The notes under the pieces are model-generated. The model ran no database searches. It was not told the DNA's origin and saw nothing but the letters and a program-made list of their open reading frames with translations. The position numbers were made by a program, and so were the translations under genes. This document shows, in pieces, positions 27,658 through 35,851 of a DNA stretch of 64,000 bases. Source of the stretch: Acinetobacter sp. HR7 (GTDB taxonomy: Bacteria; Pseudomonadota; Gammaproteobacteria; Pseudomonadales; Moraxellaceae); assembly GCF_000773685.1 (NCBI RefSeq), contig NZ_JPQO01000206.1, forward strand, positions 1 through 64,000. Direction: 5' to 3'. Within the stretch, counting starts at the first letter, position 1; each line of letters starts with the position of its first letter.

Positions 27658-28545
27658 TTAAGCCCAGATCACCAGAATTGCTGCAATCACTACTAATCCT
27701 AAGCCCCAGTGCTCGGCACGTGCCAGTTTTTCTTTAAAGAAATAAGCGGAAATTAGCAGACTGAACAGGATTTCGATTTGTCCCAAGGTTTTCACGATTG
27801 GCACACTCATCATACTCATGGCAGTAAACCAGCCGAGGGATGCCATAAAGCTACAAAAACTGACTTTAAAAGTAAGTCCCAAACGTTGCCACATGGCGAC
27901 TAAGGTTTTTCGGCTAAACAGGCTCAGGTAAATCAGCATACTGATGCACTGGAAACCAATCACCGAAATTAGTACCCATGAAGCGCGATGTACGGTTGGC
28001 AACATCGGTAGTTCCAGACTGGCTTCACGGACCAAGAGTGAAGTAATAGCAAAGCTCAAACCACTACCGATGCCGATGGCTAAAGTCTTGGTGGATGAAC
28101 CGCTCAGCTGATTGCCTTTACTGAGCAGAAATACCGCATAACCCCCAATGAGCACCCCGATCCATGCCAGTACAGAAAGATGATCTGATAGAAAAATCAC
28201 CCCGATAATGGCAGCCAGAATCGCTTCACTTTTTGCCAGTCCAACACCAATCGCATAATTTTTCTGTTTAAATAGCTGCACCATCAAGGCGGTTGCCAGA
28301 ATCTGGCTGATACCGGCAATCAGAATATAGACCCAATACTTCGGGGTAAAATGCACCACACTTTCTACCGGTTTGAAGTGGTATAAAGCTGCGATGTAAA
28401 GCCCTGCAAGCGGAAAACCAAACAGGAAACGCGCTAGGGTCACGCCCCAAATATCGACAGTAGTACTGAGCTGTTTTTGAAAGGCATTTCGCCAGGCCTG
28501 CATAAATGCAGCCATTAAAGTGAAGAAAATCCAGCTGATCGCCAT
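27658..28545 (-). CDS. EamA/DMT-type permease
   Basis: A 295-residue inner-membrane protein with about ten spans in two repeated EamA halves. The second half starts near GIGSGLSFAITSLLVREAS. KNYAIGVGLAKSEAILAAIIG and FFKEKLARAEHWGLGLVVIAA are typical of the drug/metabolite transporter superfamily. The substrate is unknown. Its 5' end and promoter region are duplicated in decayed form at 39.75-39.85 kb. It is not clearly tied to the ben-cat genes. Confidence 0.85.
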   Translation of the reverse strand: MAISWIFFTLMAAFMQAWRNAFQKQLSTTVDIWGVTLARFLFGFPLAGLYIAALYHFKPVESVVHFTPKYWVYILIAGISQILATALMVQLFKQKNYAIGVGLAKSEAILAAIIGVIFLSDHLSVLAWIGVLIGGYAVFLLSKGNQLSGSSTKTLAIGIGSGLSFAITSLLVREASLELPMLPTVHRASWVLISVIGFQCISMLIYLSLFSRKTLVAMWQRLGLTFKVSFCSFMASLGWFTAMSMMSVPIVKTLGQIEILFSLLISAYFFKEKLARAEHWGLGLVVIAAILVIWA

Positions 28546-28622
28546 ACAGTCATCTGCGAATACATTAAAAGTAAATTAATTTTAAGCTTGAGATTGCAAG
28601 ATGACTAATTAAAAAAGGAATG
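28505..28622. repeat. Direct repeat, left copy (EamA 5' end; partner 39745-39853)
   Basis: From 28548 the sequence agtcatctgcgaatacatta matches 39780 onward with 23 of 24 bases. The far end (taattaaaaa-ggaatg) also matches nearly completely; the middle is diverged. The left part covers the first codons of the EamA gene. Confidence 0.65.
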
Positions 28623-28912
28623 TTTCCGAATAGCTAAAAGTTTTCTTTCAATTTCTGAATGATAAAAATTATTTGTAATTTTCAGCCAAACCAAAATGTG
28701 AAAGTGGTACTAACCTTGCTTAATAAATCAGGATAAAGATAAACACTGATTTTAGCAGTTGGATATGTTTAAAGTATGTAATTAAACCCTAAGTTTAATT
28801 GTACTGTGACACGGTTTCCTGCAATATGAAATCAATAACAATTAGTGTTTATCAGTGAAGATCAAGCACCCCTCTACCAGATAGCCGGACGCCATCAAAG
28901 GTAAGGAATATA
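28623..28912. other. Intergenic, promoter region of the two-component system
   Basis: AT-rich. It holds the palindrome at 28781-28799 and the kinase promoter. GTAAGGA stands right before the kinase ATG. No gene is seen. Confidence 0.45.
28781..28799. promoter_or_regulatory. Perfect palindrome upstream of the sensor kinase
   Basis: ATTAAAC-CCTAA-GTTTAAT, about 114 bases before the kinase start. The AAAC-N5-GTTT core resembles TodT/StyR boxes (AAAC-N4-GTTT). A related AAACCCTAGTGTTT lies before the catabolic operon at 39554-39567. Confidence 0.55.
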
Positions 28913-30394
28913 ATGACCAGCTTAAATTATTATCAAACCATTTTTGATAAAGCGGGTGATGCCATTTTTGTACATGATATCGGCAGTGTCGAGTTCATGG
29001 ACGCCAATGAAGCAGCTGAAAACCTGACGGGTTACAGCAAATCCGAATTAACAAAAATGAGTGTGGAAAAAATCAGTGCCCATAGCCATGGTTTTGATTT
29101 TCATCATGCCTTAAAAAAAGTTCAACAGGCTGCAAGCCACGAAGCCATTACTTTCGAGTGGATGATTCAGTCGCAGGATCAACGCCAGATTCCGGTTGAA
29201 GTCTGTTTAAAAACAGTTGAAATTGAAGATAAACCTAAACTGTTAGCCTTAGTCCGTAATATTAGCGAAATCAAGAAATATCAGTATGCCCTGCAATCCA
29301 GAGATCAGTATTTCAAACTTCTTCTAGAACATTCAGGTGATGGTATCGCCATTCTGGATTTACAAGGCAAACTACTTTATGCCAGCCCTTCTCTACAACG
29401 AATTCTCGGTTACCGAGACCGTTTTGTCCTGAATAAAAATGTTTTAAGTGTTATTCATCCTGATGACCGGATGAAAGTCCGTCAGCTTTTATTTAAACGC
29501 TCGGATGAATACGCACCAAGTGTGATTGACTACAAAATCATGCACCATAATGGTCAATGGCGACACCATGAAGCAACCTATCGTAACCTGCTCGATCATC
29601 CAGACATTCAAGGCATTCTGGTAAATTACCGGGATATTACCGAGCGGGTTGAGGCTGAAGAAATGGCCCGGGCACGGGAAAAACAGCTGGGGCATATGTC
29701 ACGCTGCAAAACCATGGGAGAGTTGGCTACAGCTTTGGCTCATGAACTGAATCAGCCGCTTGCTGCCCTAAATAACTATGTCGGTGGCAGTATCATCCGC
29801 ATCCAAAATGGTTTAGCTAATACCACTGAAACCCTAGATGCTATGAATGCTGCACTGGACCAGACCAAACGGGTCAATAGTATTATTCATAGTATGCGTA
29901 GCTTTTTGCGCAAAGGCGAAGCCAATTATCAGGTGCATGCTTTAAATAAACTGATTCAGGATCTACATCCTTTAATTGGTCTGAAAGCCGATCAAGGTGG
30001 ATGTGTCATCCACTATGAATTAGGTGTTGCCCCGATTTATATCTCTGCTGATGAAACGCTGTTTAGCCAGGTCATTATTAATCTTGTATTTAATGCTGTA
30101 GATGCCCTGCAACGTAATCCAGAAGGACAGCGCGATATCTTTATTCGTACCTGGCAGCACAACCAGCATGCCCGTATTGCGATTGCCGACAATGGCCCTG
30201 GGCTGCAAGGCCAAAATCCGGAACAGTTGTTTGAATCATTCTATTCCAGCAAAAAAGACAGCATGGGTATTGGTCTTACCCTATCACGCAGCATTATCGA
30301 AAATCATCACGGCTATTTATGGGTCTGTGAAGGTGAATCTGGTGCAATCTTTAATATTTCTCTGGCAGCACAGGAGCGTGCAAAATGTATTTAA
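28913..30394 (+). CDS. PAS-domain sensor histidine kinase (FixL/StyS-like)
   Basis: A 493-residue kinase with no membrane spans, so cytoplasmic. PAS 1 covers about residues 5-120 (YQTIFDKAGDAIFVHD), and PAS 2 about 130-250 (HSGDGIAILDLQGKLLYASP). The phospho-acceptor His277 is in ATALAHELNQPLAAL. The ATPase domain has an N box (INLVFNAVDAL), ADNGPG and MGIGLTLSRSII. I see no heme pocket evidence. It overlaps the response regulator by 10 bases. Position beside an aromatic operon with StyA-like genes suggests an aromatic signal, as for StyS or TodS, but the ligand is unknown. Confidence 0.88.
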   Translation: MTSLNYYQTIFDKAGDAIFVHDIGSVEFMDANEAAENLTGYSKSELTKMSVEKISAHSHGFDFHHALKKVQQAASHEAITFEWMIQSQDQRQIPVEVCLKTVEIEDKPKLLALVRNISEIKKYQYALQSRDQYFKLLLEHSGDGIAILDLQGKLLYASPSLQRILGYRDRFVLNKNVLSVIHPDDRMKVRQLLFKRSDEYAPSVIDYKIMHHNGQWRHHEATYRNLLDHPDIQGILVNYRDITERVEAEEMARAREKQLGHMSRCKTMGELATALAHELNQPLAALNNYVGGSIIRIQNGLANTTETLDAMNAALDQTKRVNSIIHSMRSFLRKGEANYQVHALNKLIQDLHPLIGLKADQGGCVIHYELGVAPIYISADETLFSQVIINLVFNAVDALQRNPEGQRDIFIRTWQHNQHARIAIADNGPGLQGQNPEQLFESFYSSKKDSMGIGLTLSRSIIENHHGYLWVCEGESGAIFNISLAAQERAKCI

Positions 30395-31032
30395 ATAATT
30401 CTCATGTTCCCGAGCCTATTGTTTATGTAATTGATGACGATCAGGATATTTGTAACTCTTTGACCTGGTTACTGGATTCTGTTCAACTTGAAACCAAAAC
30501 CTTTAACAGTGCCATTGAATTTCTAAATTACCAACGTCCAAATACACCTGCTTGCCTGATTTTGGATATTCGTATGCGTGGCATGAGTGGTTTACAGTTA
30601 CAGCAACAACTGAATCAGCAAAAGGCCAGCTTACCGATTATTTTCATGACCGGTCATGGTGATATCCCCATGTCAGTCAATGCCATGAAAGCCGGTGCCT
30701 TCGATTTTCTGGAGAAACCTTTTAATCCACAGCATATGCTGGACCAGATTCAGGCCTGTCTACAGCAAGCTGAACAGAACTTTATCGAAGAGGAAAAGCG
30801 CAAACAGCAAATTCAAAAACTAAAATCATTATCACCACGTGAGAATGAAATTATTAATTTGCTGGTAGATGGGCTGTCCAGCAAGCACATTGCCCAGGTA
30901 CTGAATATCAGTCATAAGACTGTAGAAATTCACCGTACCCATATTCGGCAAAAACTGGGTACAGAATCTATTGCACAGATTGTGAATATGGTCCTAATGT
31001 GTAGAGATAGAACCATGCAAGCGATGGGTTAA
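30385..31032 (+). CDS. FixJ/StyR-like response regulator
   Basis: A 215-residue regulator with a receiver domain and a LuxR-type HTH. The acidic pocket is VIDDDQD, the phospho-acceptor is Asp61 (CLILDIRMRG) and the Lys is in FLEKPF. The HTH is LSPRENEIINLLVDG to KTVEIHRTHIRQKLG. It is the partner of the kinase upstream. Candidate targets are the AAAC-N5/6-GTTT sites before the kinase and before the convergent ten-gene operon. Confidence 0.9.
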   Translation: MYLNNSHVPEPIVYVIDDDQDICNSLTWLLDSVQLETKTFNSAIEFLNYQRPNTPACLILDIRMRGMSGLQLQQQLNQQKASLPIIFMTGHGDIPMSVNAMKAGAFDFLEKPFNPQHMLDQIQACLQQAEQNFIEEEKRKQQIQKLKSLSPRENEIINLLVDGLSSKHIAQVLNISHKTVEIHRTHIRQKLGTESIAQIVNMVLMCRDRTMQAMG

Positions 31033-31048
31033 CCCATCGCTTTTTTTT
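31021..31048 (+). terminator. Terminator of the two-component operon
   Basis: GCGATGGGTT pairs with AACCCATCGC, followed by eight T. It overlaps the response regulator stop. Confidence 0.85.
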
Positions 31049-31080
31049 GATTGTTCATTAAAGAATTAAGGAATGAAAAT

Positions 31081-32073
31081 TTAGAAAAAGCGGTCGAAGT
31101 GGATCTGTTGTTGCGGAATACCCGCTTGATGTGCCATCTGTTCAATAGATTTCACCATTGGCGGTGGTCCTGCACAATAAATTTCATGCTGAATTAATTG
31201 TTCACCCAGTACATCATCAATCACTTCATGGATAAACCCAGAACGAATCCCTTCAATCAGCTCAGAAGAAGTCGCAGGAACATAATTTAAGCGTGAGCCT
31301 AATTCGGTCCAGTCACGTAATTGCTGCTCAGTAAGTAGATCTCGCTGTTCACGCCCGCCATGGAAGAACCAGACCTTATGATGTTGCAGCTGTGGATTAA
31401 CTGCAACTCCACGGGCAATGGCCAGCATCGGTGCCAGCCCTGACCCCCCCGCCACACAAACAATTGGTCGTGGCTGTTCCTGTAAATGGGCCAAACCATA
31501 AGGGCCATCAATCTGAATCACCGCATTTTGACGCTGCTGCTCATCAAACAGCAAATTGGTCATTTTGCCATCTGGTACACGGCGAATCTGGAATATCCAT
31601 AAACCTTCATCATTCGGCAAATTCGCCATGGAATAAGCACGTAATAACTGCTCATTTACCCAAAGTAAAGCATATTGACCTGGGATAAATTTGGCAGGCT
31701 CATCTGACTGTAAATGGATTTCTAGAATATCATGGGTGATTGGCTGTACATGCTTAAGCTTTACTGCTTGTTGTTTTGGTAAGATTTTCGGTGTGCATTG
31801 TTCATCCAAGCGGACTTTAATGACACAATCAGATTTAGGACGGCATTGGCAAGCTAATAGACGACCTTTACGACGGTCACGATCACTCAATCCAGGTGCT
31901 TCAGCCCACAGGTTGTCTACTTCACCAGACAGAACTTCTATTTTACAGGTTCCACAACCACCGGCATTGCATTCGTAAGGTAAACCAAGACCTTGGCGAA
32001 GGCCGCCGCGCAGCAGCACATCGTCTGCTGCACAATGAAATTCCCCTTGCCCTTCAATTTGGATTTTATACAT
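31081..32073 (-). CDS. NADH:ferredoxin oxidoreductase with N-terminal 2Fe-2S domain
   Basis: A 330-residue reductase. It has an N-terminal 2Fe-2S domain (CNAGGCGTC, LLACQCRP), an FAD domain (LLRAYSMANLP) and an NADH domain (CVAGGSGLAPMLAIA, YCAGPPPMVK). It is the last gene of the ten-gene minus-strand operon and should feed the Rieske ferredoxin or the Rieske oxygenase directly. I use the ATG at 32073, with GGAG 8 bases upstream; an ATG two codons earlier overlaps the previous stop. Having both this reductase and a separate Rieske ferredoxin is more than a two-component oxygenase needs. Confidence 0.9.
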   Translation of the reverse strand: MYKIQIEGQGEFHCAADDVLLRGGLRQGLGLPYECNAGGCGTCKIEVLSGEVDNLWAEAPGLSDRDRRKGRLLACQCRPKSDCVIKVRLDEQCTPKILPKQQAVKLKHVQPITHDILEIHLQSDEPAKFIPGQYALLWVNEQLLRAYSMANLPNDEGLWIFQIRRVPDGKMTNLLFDEQQRQNAVIQIDGPYGLAHLQEQPRPIVCVAGGSGLAPMLAIARGVAVNPQLQHHKVWFFHGGREQRDLLTEQQLRDWTELGSRLNYVPATSSELIEGIRSGFIHEVIDDVLGEQLIQHEIYCAGPPPMVKSIEQMAHQAGIPQQQIHFDRFF

Positions 32074-32078
32074 CGGCA

Positions 32079-32411
32079 TTACTCCACCAGATAAACCCGA
32101 TCTTCGCGGACAATAGACTGATAGGTTTTTAGCGGAATGGTACAAGGTGCTCCACAAGGCTCACCTGTTTTAATATCGAAAGCACCGGCATGAAACGGAC
32201 ATTCCACTTCACAACCATCTATTTCACCATCTGCCAGTGAGGCATCACCATGGGTACAGGTATCATCAGTGACATAGAATTCGCCATCTTCCAGATGGAA
32301 CACCGCCAATGGTGGATAGCCCTCAATAATCACCTGTAAACCTTCACCCTGTTCAATATCGGAAGTCAGGCAAAGGAATTTTTCTGCAATATTGGCCATT
32401 TTGATATTCAT
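32079..32411 (-). CDS. Rieske-type 2Fe-2S ferredoxin
   Basis: A 110-residue ferredoxin of the biphenyl/naphthalene dioxygenase type. The Rieske ligands are CTHG and CPFHAG. It would shuttle electrons from the reductase to the Rieske oxygenase at 35.9-37.1 kb. Its ATG overlaps the SDR stop (ATGA), so translation is coupled. A short tail (QSIVREDRVYLVE) ends it. Confidence 0.9.
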   Translation of the reverse strand: MNIKMANIAEKFLCLTSDIEQGEGLQVIIEGYPPLAVFHLEDGEFYVTDDTCTHGDASLADGEIDGCEVECPFHAGAFDIKTGEPCGAPCTIPLKTYQSIVREDRVYLVE

Positions 32412-33178
32412 TTGCTTAACTCCTCAATCGGTGAATCTGTCGCTTCAGGCCCCAAAGTGTGATAACCGCCATCAGCATGAATCACACTGCCAGTCAGCAG
32501 TTTAGCTTTCGGACTACATAACAGGCTTAAGGCTTCAGCCACTTCTTCTGCATCGGCAATGCGACCCAGTACATGGAAACGGCCTGCAACGCGATCAGTT
32601 TTAGGACGATCATTTCCTGAAATCATCTGCATCGGCACCGACCAAGTCCAGCCGAGGGATAAGGCATGTACACGAATACCATCAGCAGCCAGATCCAGTG
32701 CCATGCTTTTAGTCAGTTGTTCTAAGGTTGCTTTAGAGGCTGGATAAACCCAACGCTCTTTTTGGGCAATGCGGGCGCTAACACTACTAATATTAATGAC
32801 AGCCCCATCATTGCTGGCCTGCAGCAATGGTCTACATGCCTGTACCAAAGCTGCATGACCAAACACGGTCACATTAAATGTATTTTGCCAATCACTACGG
32901 GTTGATTGTGAGCCATGGTCTTCATACACACAGGCCAGATTCACTAAAATATCCAGTCGATTTAGTTTGCTACAGAGAGCTTGAATACTGTTATCACTGG
33001 CAAGATCCAGATATTCATAATGACTTTGGGTCTCGTCTGCCACCTGTTTGCCTTGTGTTTCATTAATATCGGCAATAATGACGTCGGCACCCAAACTTTT
33101 TAATTCTTTGACTACTGCCTGGCCAATGTGGGTTGCGCCCCCAGTGACCAGAACCACTTTATTATTCAGATCGGTCAT
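32408..33178 (-). CDS. Short-chain dehydrogenase in the catabolic operon
   Basis: A 256-residue SDR. It has the NAD motif VTGGATHIGQ, NLACVYEDHG in place of NNAG, Ser in NISSVSARI and the catalytic pair in VYPASKATL. The C-terminus has a glycine-rich DGGYHTLGPE. It would oxidise a diol or alcohol made by an oxygenase; in indole clusters (IifB) and indoleacetate clusters (IacE) an SDR fills a comparable step. I use the ATG at 33178, with AGGAGG just before it and a four-base overlap with the flavin reductase stop. Confidence 0.88.
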   Translation of the reverse strand: MTDLNNKVVLVTGGATHIGQAVVKELKSLGADVIIADINETQGKQVADETQSHYEYLDLASDNSIQALCSKLNRLDILVNLACVYEDHGSQSTRSDWQNTFNVTVFGHAALVQACRPLLQASNDGAVINISSVSARIAQKERWVYPASKATLEQLTKSMALDLAADGIRVHALSLGWTWSVPMQMISGNDRPKTDRVAGRFHVLGRIADAEEVAEALSLLCSPKAKLLTGSVIHADGGYHTLGPEATDSPIEELSK

Positions 33179-33699
33179 GAAACCTCCTTGTATTGTGGCC
33201 ATTCCGTAAATTGCCCTTTGCAGAACAGTAATGGGCGTTGATTGCTATGTCGGCACTGTTCAATTTTCCCCAAGAAAATCTGGTGATCACCTGCTTCAAT
33301 CTGCTGTTCACGACGGCAGATAAACTGCACTACGCAACCTTCCAGTACCGGTGCTTTAGTAGTTTCAAGATTCCAACTCCCATGCTGGAATTTGTCTGGA
33401 ATTGGCTTGGCAAAATTTAGTCCGATCTCTTGCTGATCTGCTCCCAGAATATTGATGGCAAAGTATTCTGCATTTTCAAAAACAGTACGGCTTGGTGAAT
33501 GATTTACCAGACTCCAAAGCACCAGCGCAGGATCAAGAGATACCGAGCTAAAAGAGTTAATCGTAAGACCAACAGGTTGTTGCTGTTCATCCAGACAGGT
33601 GACAATTGCGACACCTGTGGCAAAACCGCCGAAGGCCTGCCGAAGCGCTTTTGCTTCAGCCAGGTCAACGTCCTGCCACAAAACTTCAGGCAGCTGCAT
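33175..33699 (-). CDS. NADH:flavin reductase
   Basis: A 174-residue flavin reductase of the HpaC/StyB type (FATGVAIVTC, LTINSFSSVSLDPALVLWSL, GDHQIFLGKIEQ). It would supply reduced FAD to the StyA-like monooxygenase, whose gene end it overlaps by 14 bases. I use the ATG at 33699, with AAGGAG 7 bases upstream. An open frame runs 51 codons further up inside the monooxygenase gene but has no ribosome site. Confidence 0.88.
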   Translation of the reverse strand: MQLPEVLWQDVDLAEAKALRQAFGGFATGVAIVTCLDEQQQPVGLTINSFSSVSLDPALVLWSLVNHSPSRTVFENAEYFAINILGADQQEIGLNFAKPIPDKFQHGSWNLETTKAPVLEGCVVQFICRREQQIEAGDHQIFLGKIEQCRHSNQRPLLFCKGQFTEWPQYKEVS

Positions 33700-34957
33700 G
33701 TTGAAACTCCTTACGTGACAGATATTCTTTCGCCCCTTCTGCACCATCCACGGCTGGCCAGAAACCACGCGGATTATTAAAGTGGCCCATAAAGTCATCC
33801 GCAATTGCACTGTTTTGAGATGCTGCTCCCAGAACTTGAAGTAAGCTTTCACTTGGTGGATTCAACAACAAGTTGGTGAATTCTGTGGTATATCGGCCTG
33901 ATTTCTCCCAGAAGTCATCAAAGACTTGTGTCATCCATTCAGGTGTAAATGCGGCATCGCCATGCTCTAGAATGGCTTGCAAATAATGCTCGACCATACG
34001 CGTCGCATTGTTGGCACCCTGACCAGCAATCGGGTCATTGACCATCACTGTGTCCCCAATACCCCAAATCGAAGCACCATTTTCCAAAGTCGCAACCGGA
34101 TAACGGACTTCTGGACGGAAAGCACCTTTCAACCAGGCATTTGGATCACTGAGTTCCATATTGTCGACCATACGGAAACTTTGATCTGGTGTGACTTTGG
34201 CCACGGCTTGTTTCATGCGTTGCAGCATTTCTTCGCCGCTAGTGACATCATCAAAAATGTCCATCGGGCCGTTTGGTACACATTCAAACAGGAAGCTACG
34301 GCATGGACCATGCGTATGGCTGTAGAACGGCATACTGAAGTATTCACCTGCTCCAGCAACAAAGTTAAAGTGCAAGGTTTGTGATGGCTGACCTTGCCAG
34401 CTATCTGGACCACATAGATCATCACCTACAACGAGCGCTGCGGCCAGTTTACGTGGCGGAGTTTGGTGCACAGAACGTGATTCATTGCGTTTGAATAGAC
34501 TCGTAATATTGCCCTTACCTGCAGCGAGAATCGTTAAATCATTTTCAGCACAGATGATTTCCAGATCTTCAGGCGTGACATTCTGGATCACCAGCTTGCC
34601 TCCACGGCGTGGATATTCTTCTAGCCAGCGGTGATATTTGGTACGCTGGTCCATGGCAATACCTTTATTTTCATGCAGGAAGCCTGTTAATGGTAAGGCA
34701 ATCGAGCCATCTGGAGCGCGGAAATCCACATGAATGGCCTGTCCGTGATGCGCCTTACCATCCCAGAAATTCAAGCCCAGTTTGCGTTCCACTTCCAGCG
34801 TATTGGCGAAGAACATGGTCGTACTGACCATACGGCCATGTAATAGTTCTTCAGCTGGACGGTCCACATATAAAGTAACGTCGTATTTTTTTTCTAGTAA
34901 TGAGAATGCCAGTAATAAACCTGCCTGCCCACCACCAATAATTGCAATTTTTCTCAT
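33686..34957 (-). CDS. StyA/IndA-like FAD-dependent monooxygenase
   Basis: A 423-residue flavoprotein close in length to styrene monooxygenase StyA (about 415). It starts with the FAD motif IAIIGGGQAGLLLAFSLL and has the second flavin motif DPIAGQGANNATRM. The C-terminal half shares StyA-type patterns (TEFTNLLLNPPSESLLQVL, FNNPRGFWP). This class uses free reduced FAD and O2 to epoxidise styrene or the 2,3 bond of indoles. The flavin reductase gene follows directly, and no ring-opening enzyme of styrene catabolism (isomerase StyC, dehydrogenase StyD) is present. An indole-type substrate is therefore more likely than styrene, as inference. Confidence 0.88.
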   Translation of the reverse strand: MRKIAIIGGGQAGLLLAFSLLEKKYDVTLYVDRPAEELLHGRMVSTTMFFANTLEVERKLGLNFWDGKAHHGQAIHVDFRAPDGSIALPLTGFLHENKGIAMDQRTKYHRWLEEYPRRGGKLVIQNVTPEDLEIICAENDLTILAAGKGNITSLFKRNESRSVHQTPPRKLAAALVVGDDLCGPDSWQGQPSQTLHFNFVAGAGEYFSMPFYSHTHGPCRSFLFECVPNGPMDIFDDVTSGEEMLQRMKQAVAKVTPDQSFRMVDNMELSDPNAWLKGAFRPEVRYPVATLENGASIWGIGDTVMVNDPIAGQGANNATRMVEHYLQAILEHGDAAFTPEWMTQVFDDFWEKSGRYTTEFTNLLLNPPSESLLQVLGAASQNSAIADDFMGHFNNPRGFWPAVDGAEGAKEYLSRKEFQHAAA

Positions 34958-35013
34958 CTCTTGAATTCCTCTTCGGGCCGTTTCTGATGCAGCAGCTATC
35001 GTTATATTTGCGC

Positions 35014-35475
35014 TTATGTTGTCGGATACGGCTGATTAAACGTCAGGTTTAATTCCACCCGGTCAAATTTCCACTCACCTTCTGCATCACAGCGAACAGT
35101 GGCTTGATAAAATCCGCCTAGACAGCTGGTGCTTGCCTGCTGACCTTTTTCGGCCAGGTTACAAACTTCCCAGAGCATCCAGCTGACATTGGCATGTTGC
35201 TGATCCAGCACTTTGATATCCGGCATTGCCATAATGTGCAGGCTCCACAGCACTTGCGCTTCAGCAATCCCAGACAGCGCATCTAGAATGTTTTGTCGAC
35301 CTTGATATTCGCCAAAACCATTGGCACACCAAACCGCATCTTTATGAAACAGATGCTGCATAATGGCTGGGTTGTTGCGCTGATCAGCCGCTGTTGCGTA
35401 GCGACCCACCAGACTGCGAATGGCCTCGCAGCTTTCTAGGTAGTGCAAACGGGTTTCTAGATTGTGCTGGCTCAT
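35014..35475 (-). CDS. SnoaL-like protein, possible Rieske oxygenase beta subunit
   Basis: A 153-residue SnoaL/NTF2-fold protein (YLESCEAIRSLVGRYATAAD, then HKDAVWCANGFGEYQGRQNI, ending FDRVELNLTF). Such proteins are either small enzymes or the beta subunits of Rieske oxygenases. Its distance of only two genes from a Rieske alpha gene suggests it is the beta partner, comparable to IacD beside IacC. A stand-alone isomerase or hydratase role is the alternative. Confidence 0.75.
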   Translation of the reverse strand: MSQHNLETRLHYLESCEAIRSLVGRYATAADQRNNPAIMQHLFHKDAVWCANGFGEYQGRQNILDALSGIAEAQVLWSLHIMAMPDIKVLDQQHANVSWMLWEVCNLAEKGQQASTSCLGGFYQATVRCDAEGEWKFDRVELNLTFNQPYPTT

Positions 35476-35486
35476 ATTCAGTTCCT

Positions 35487-35840
35487 TTAAACGTTGACCA
35501 CGTCACCGGTTTCATAAACAAAACGGGTTTCTTCAAAGGCATAAGGAACACCCACTGAACCTTTATAGAGTTCGATATGCGGCGCTATTTCTGCAAAGCT
35601 CAGGCTAAGCCAGTACAGCTTGTGCAGTTCTTCTGGCAATGAACCCAATGGATATTGGTCTAATGCAGCCAGCAGTTTGCGCATTTCAGGCAGGATTGCA
35701 TCATAGAATGCCTGTAGCTCTTCTTTAGTCGAGTTCAGACGTGCTAGATGACGCTGTTTAGAGGTTCCTAAAGCCCATTTCGCTACAAAAGGTTCCAAAG
35801 CAGCAAAGTCAGCAGGTAGTTGTGAAATGATATTTGACAT
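35487..35840 (-). CDS. 117-residue protein of unknown function in the catabolic operon
   Basis: A helical, soluble protein (LEPFVAKWALGTSKQRHLAR, LQAFYDAILPEMRKLLAALD, LPEELHKLYWLSLSFAEIAP, PYAFEETRFVYETG). I see no metal, nucleotide or flavin motif. AGGAG lies before its ATG and 11 bases separate it from each neighbour. Indole-type clusters carry small proteins of similar place: IifA, described as a cofactor-free oxygenase, and IacB, of unclear role. It may be one of these, but I cannot confirm the family from memory. Confidence 0.75.
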   Translation of the reverse strand: MSNIISQLPADFAALEPFVAKWALGTSKQRHLARLNSTKEELQAFYDAILPEMRKLLAALDQYPLGSLPEELHKLYWLSLSFAEIAPHIELYKGSVGVPYAFEETRFVYETGDVVNV

Positions 35841-35851
35841 GCGAATTCTCC

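Noticed and set aside
28913-31032. Reading the two-component system as an oxygen-sensing FixLJ pair
   Set aside because: The PAS domains show no clear heme-binding His pattern and no nitrogen-fixation or microaerobic genes are near; the aromatic operon is a better context.
33686-34957. Reading the StyA-like gene as part of a styrene pathway
   Set aside because: No styrene oxide isomerase or phenylacetaldehyde dehydrogenase gene is present; Rieske, SDR and amidase genes do not fit styrene.
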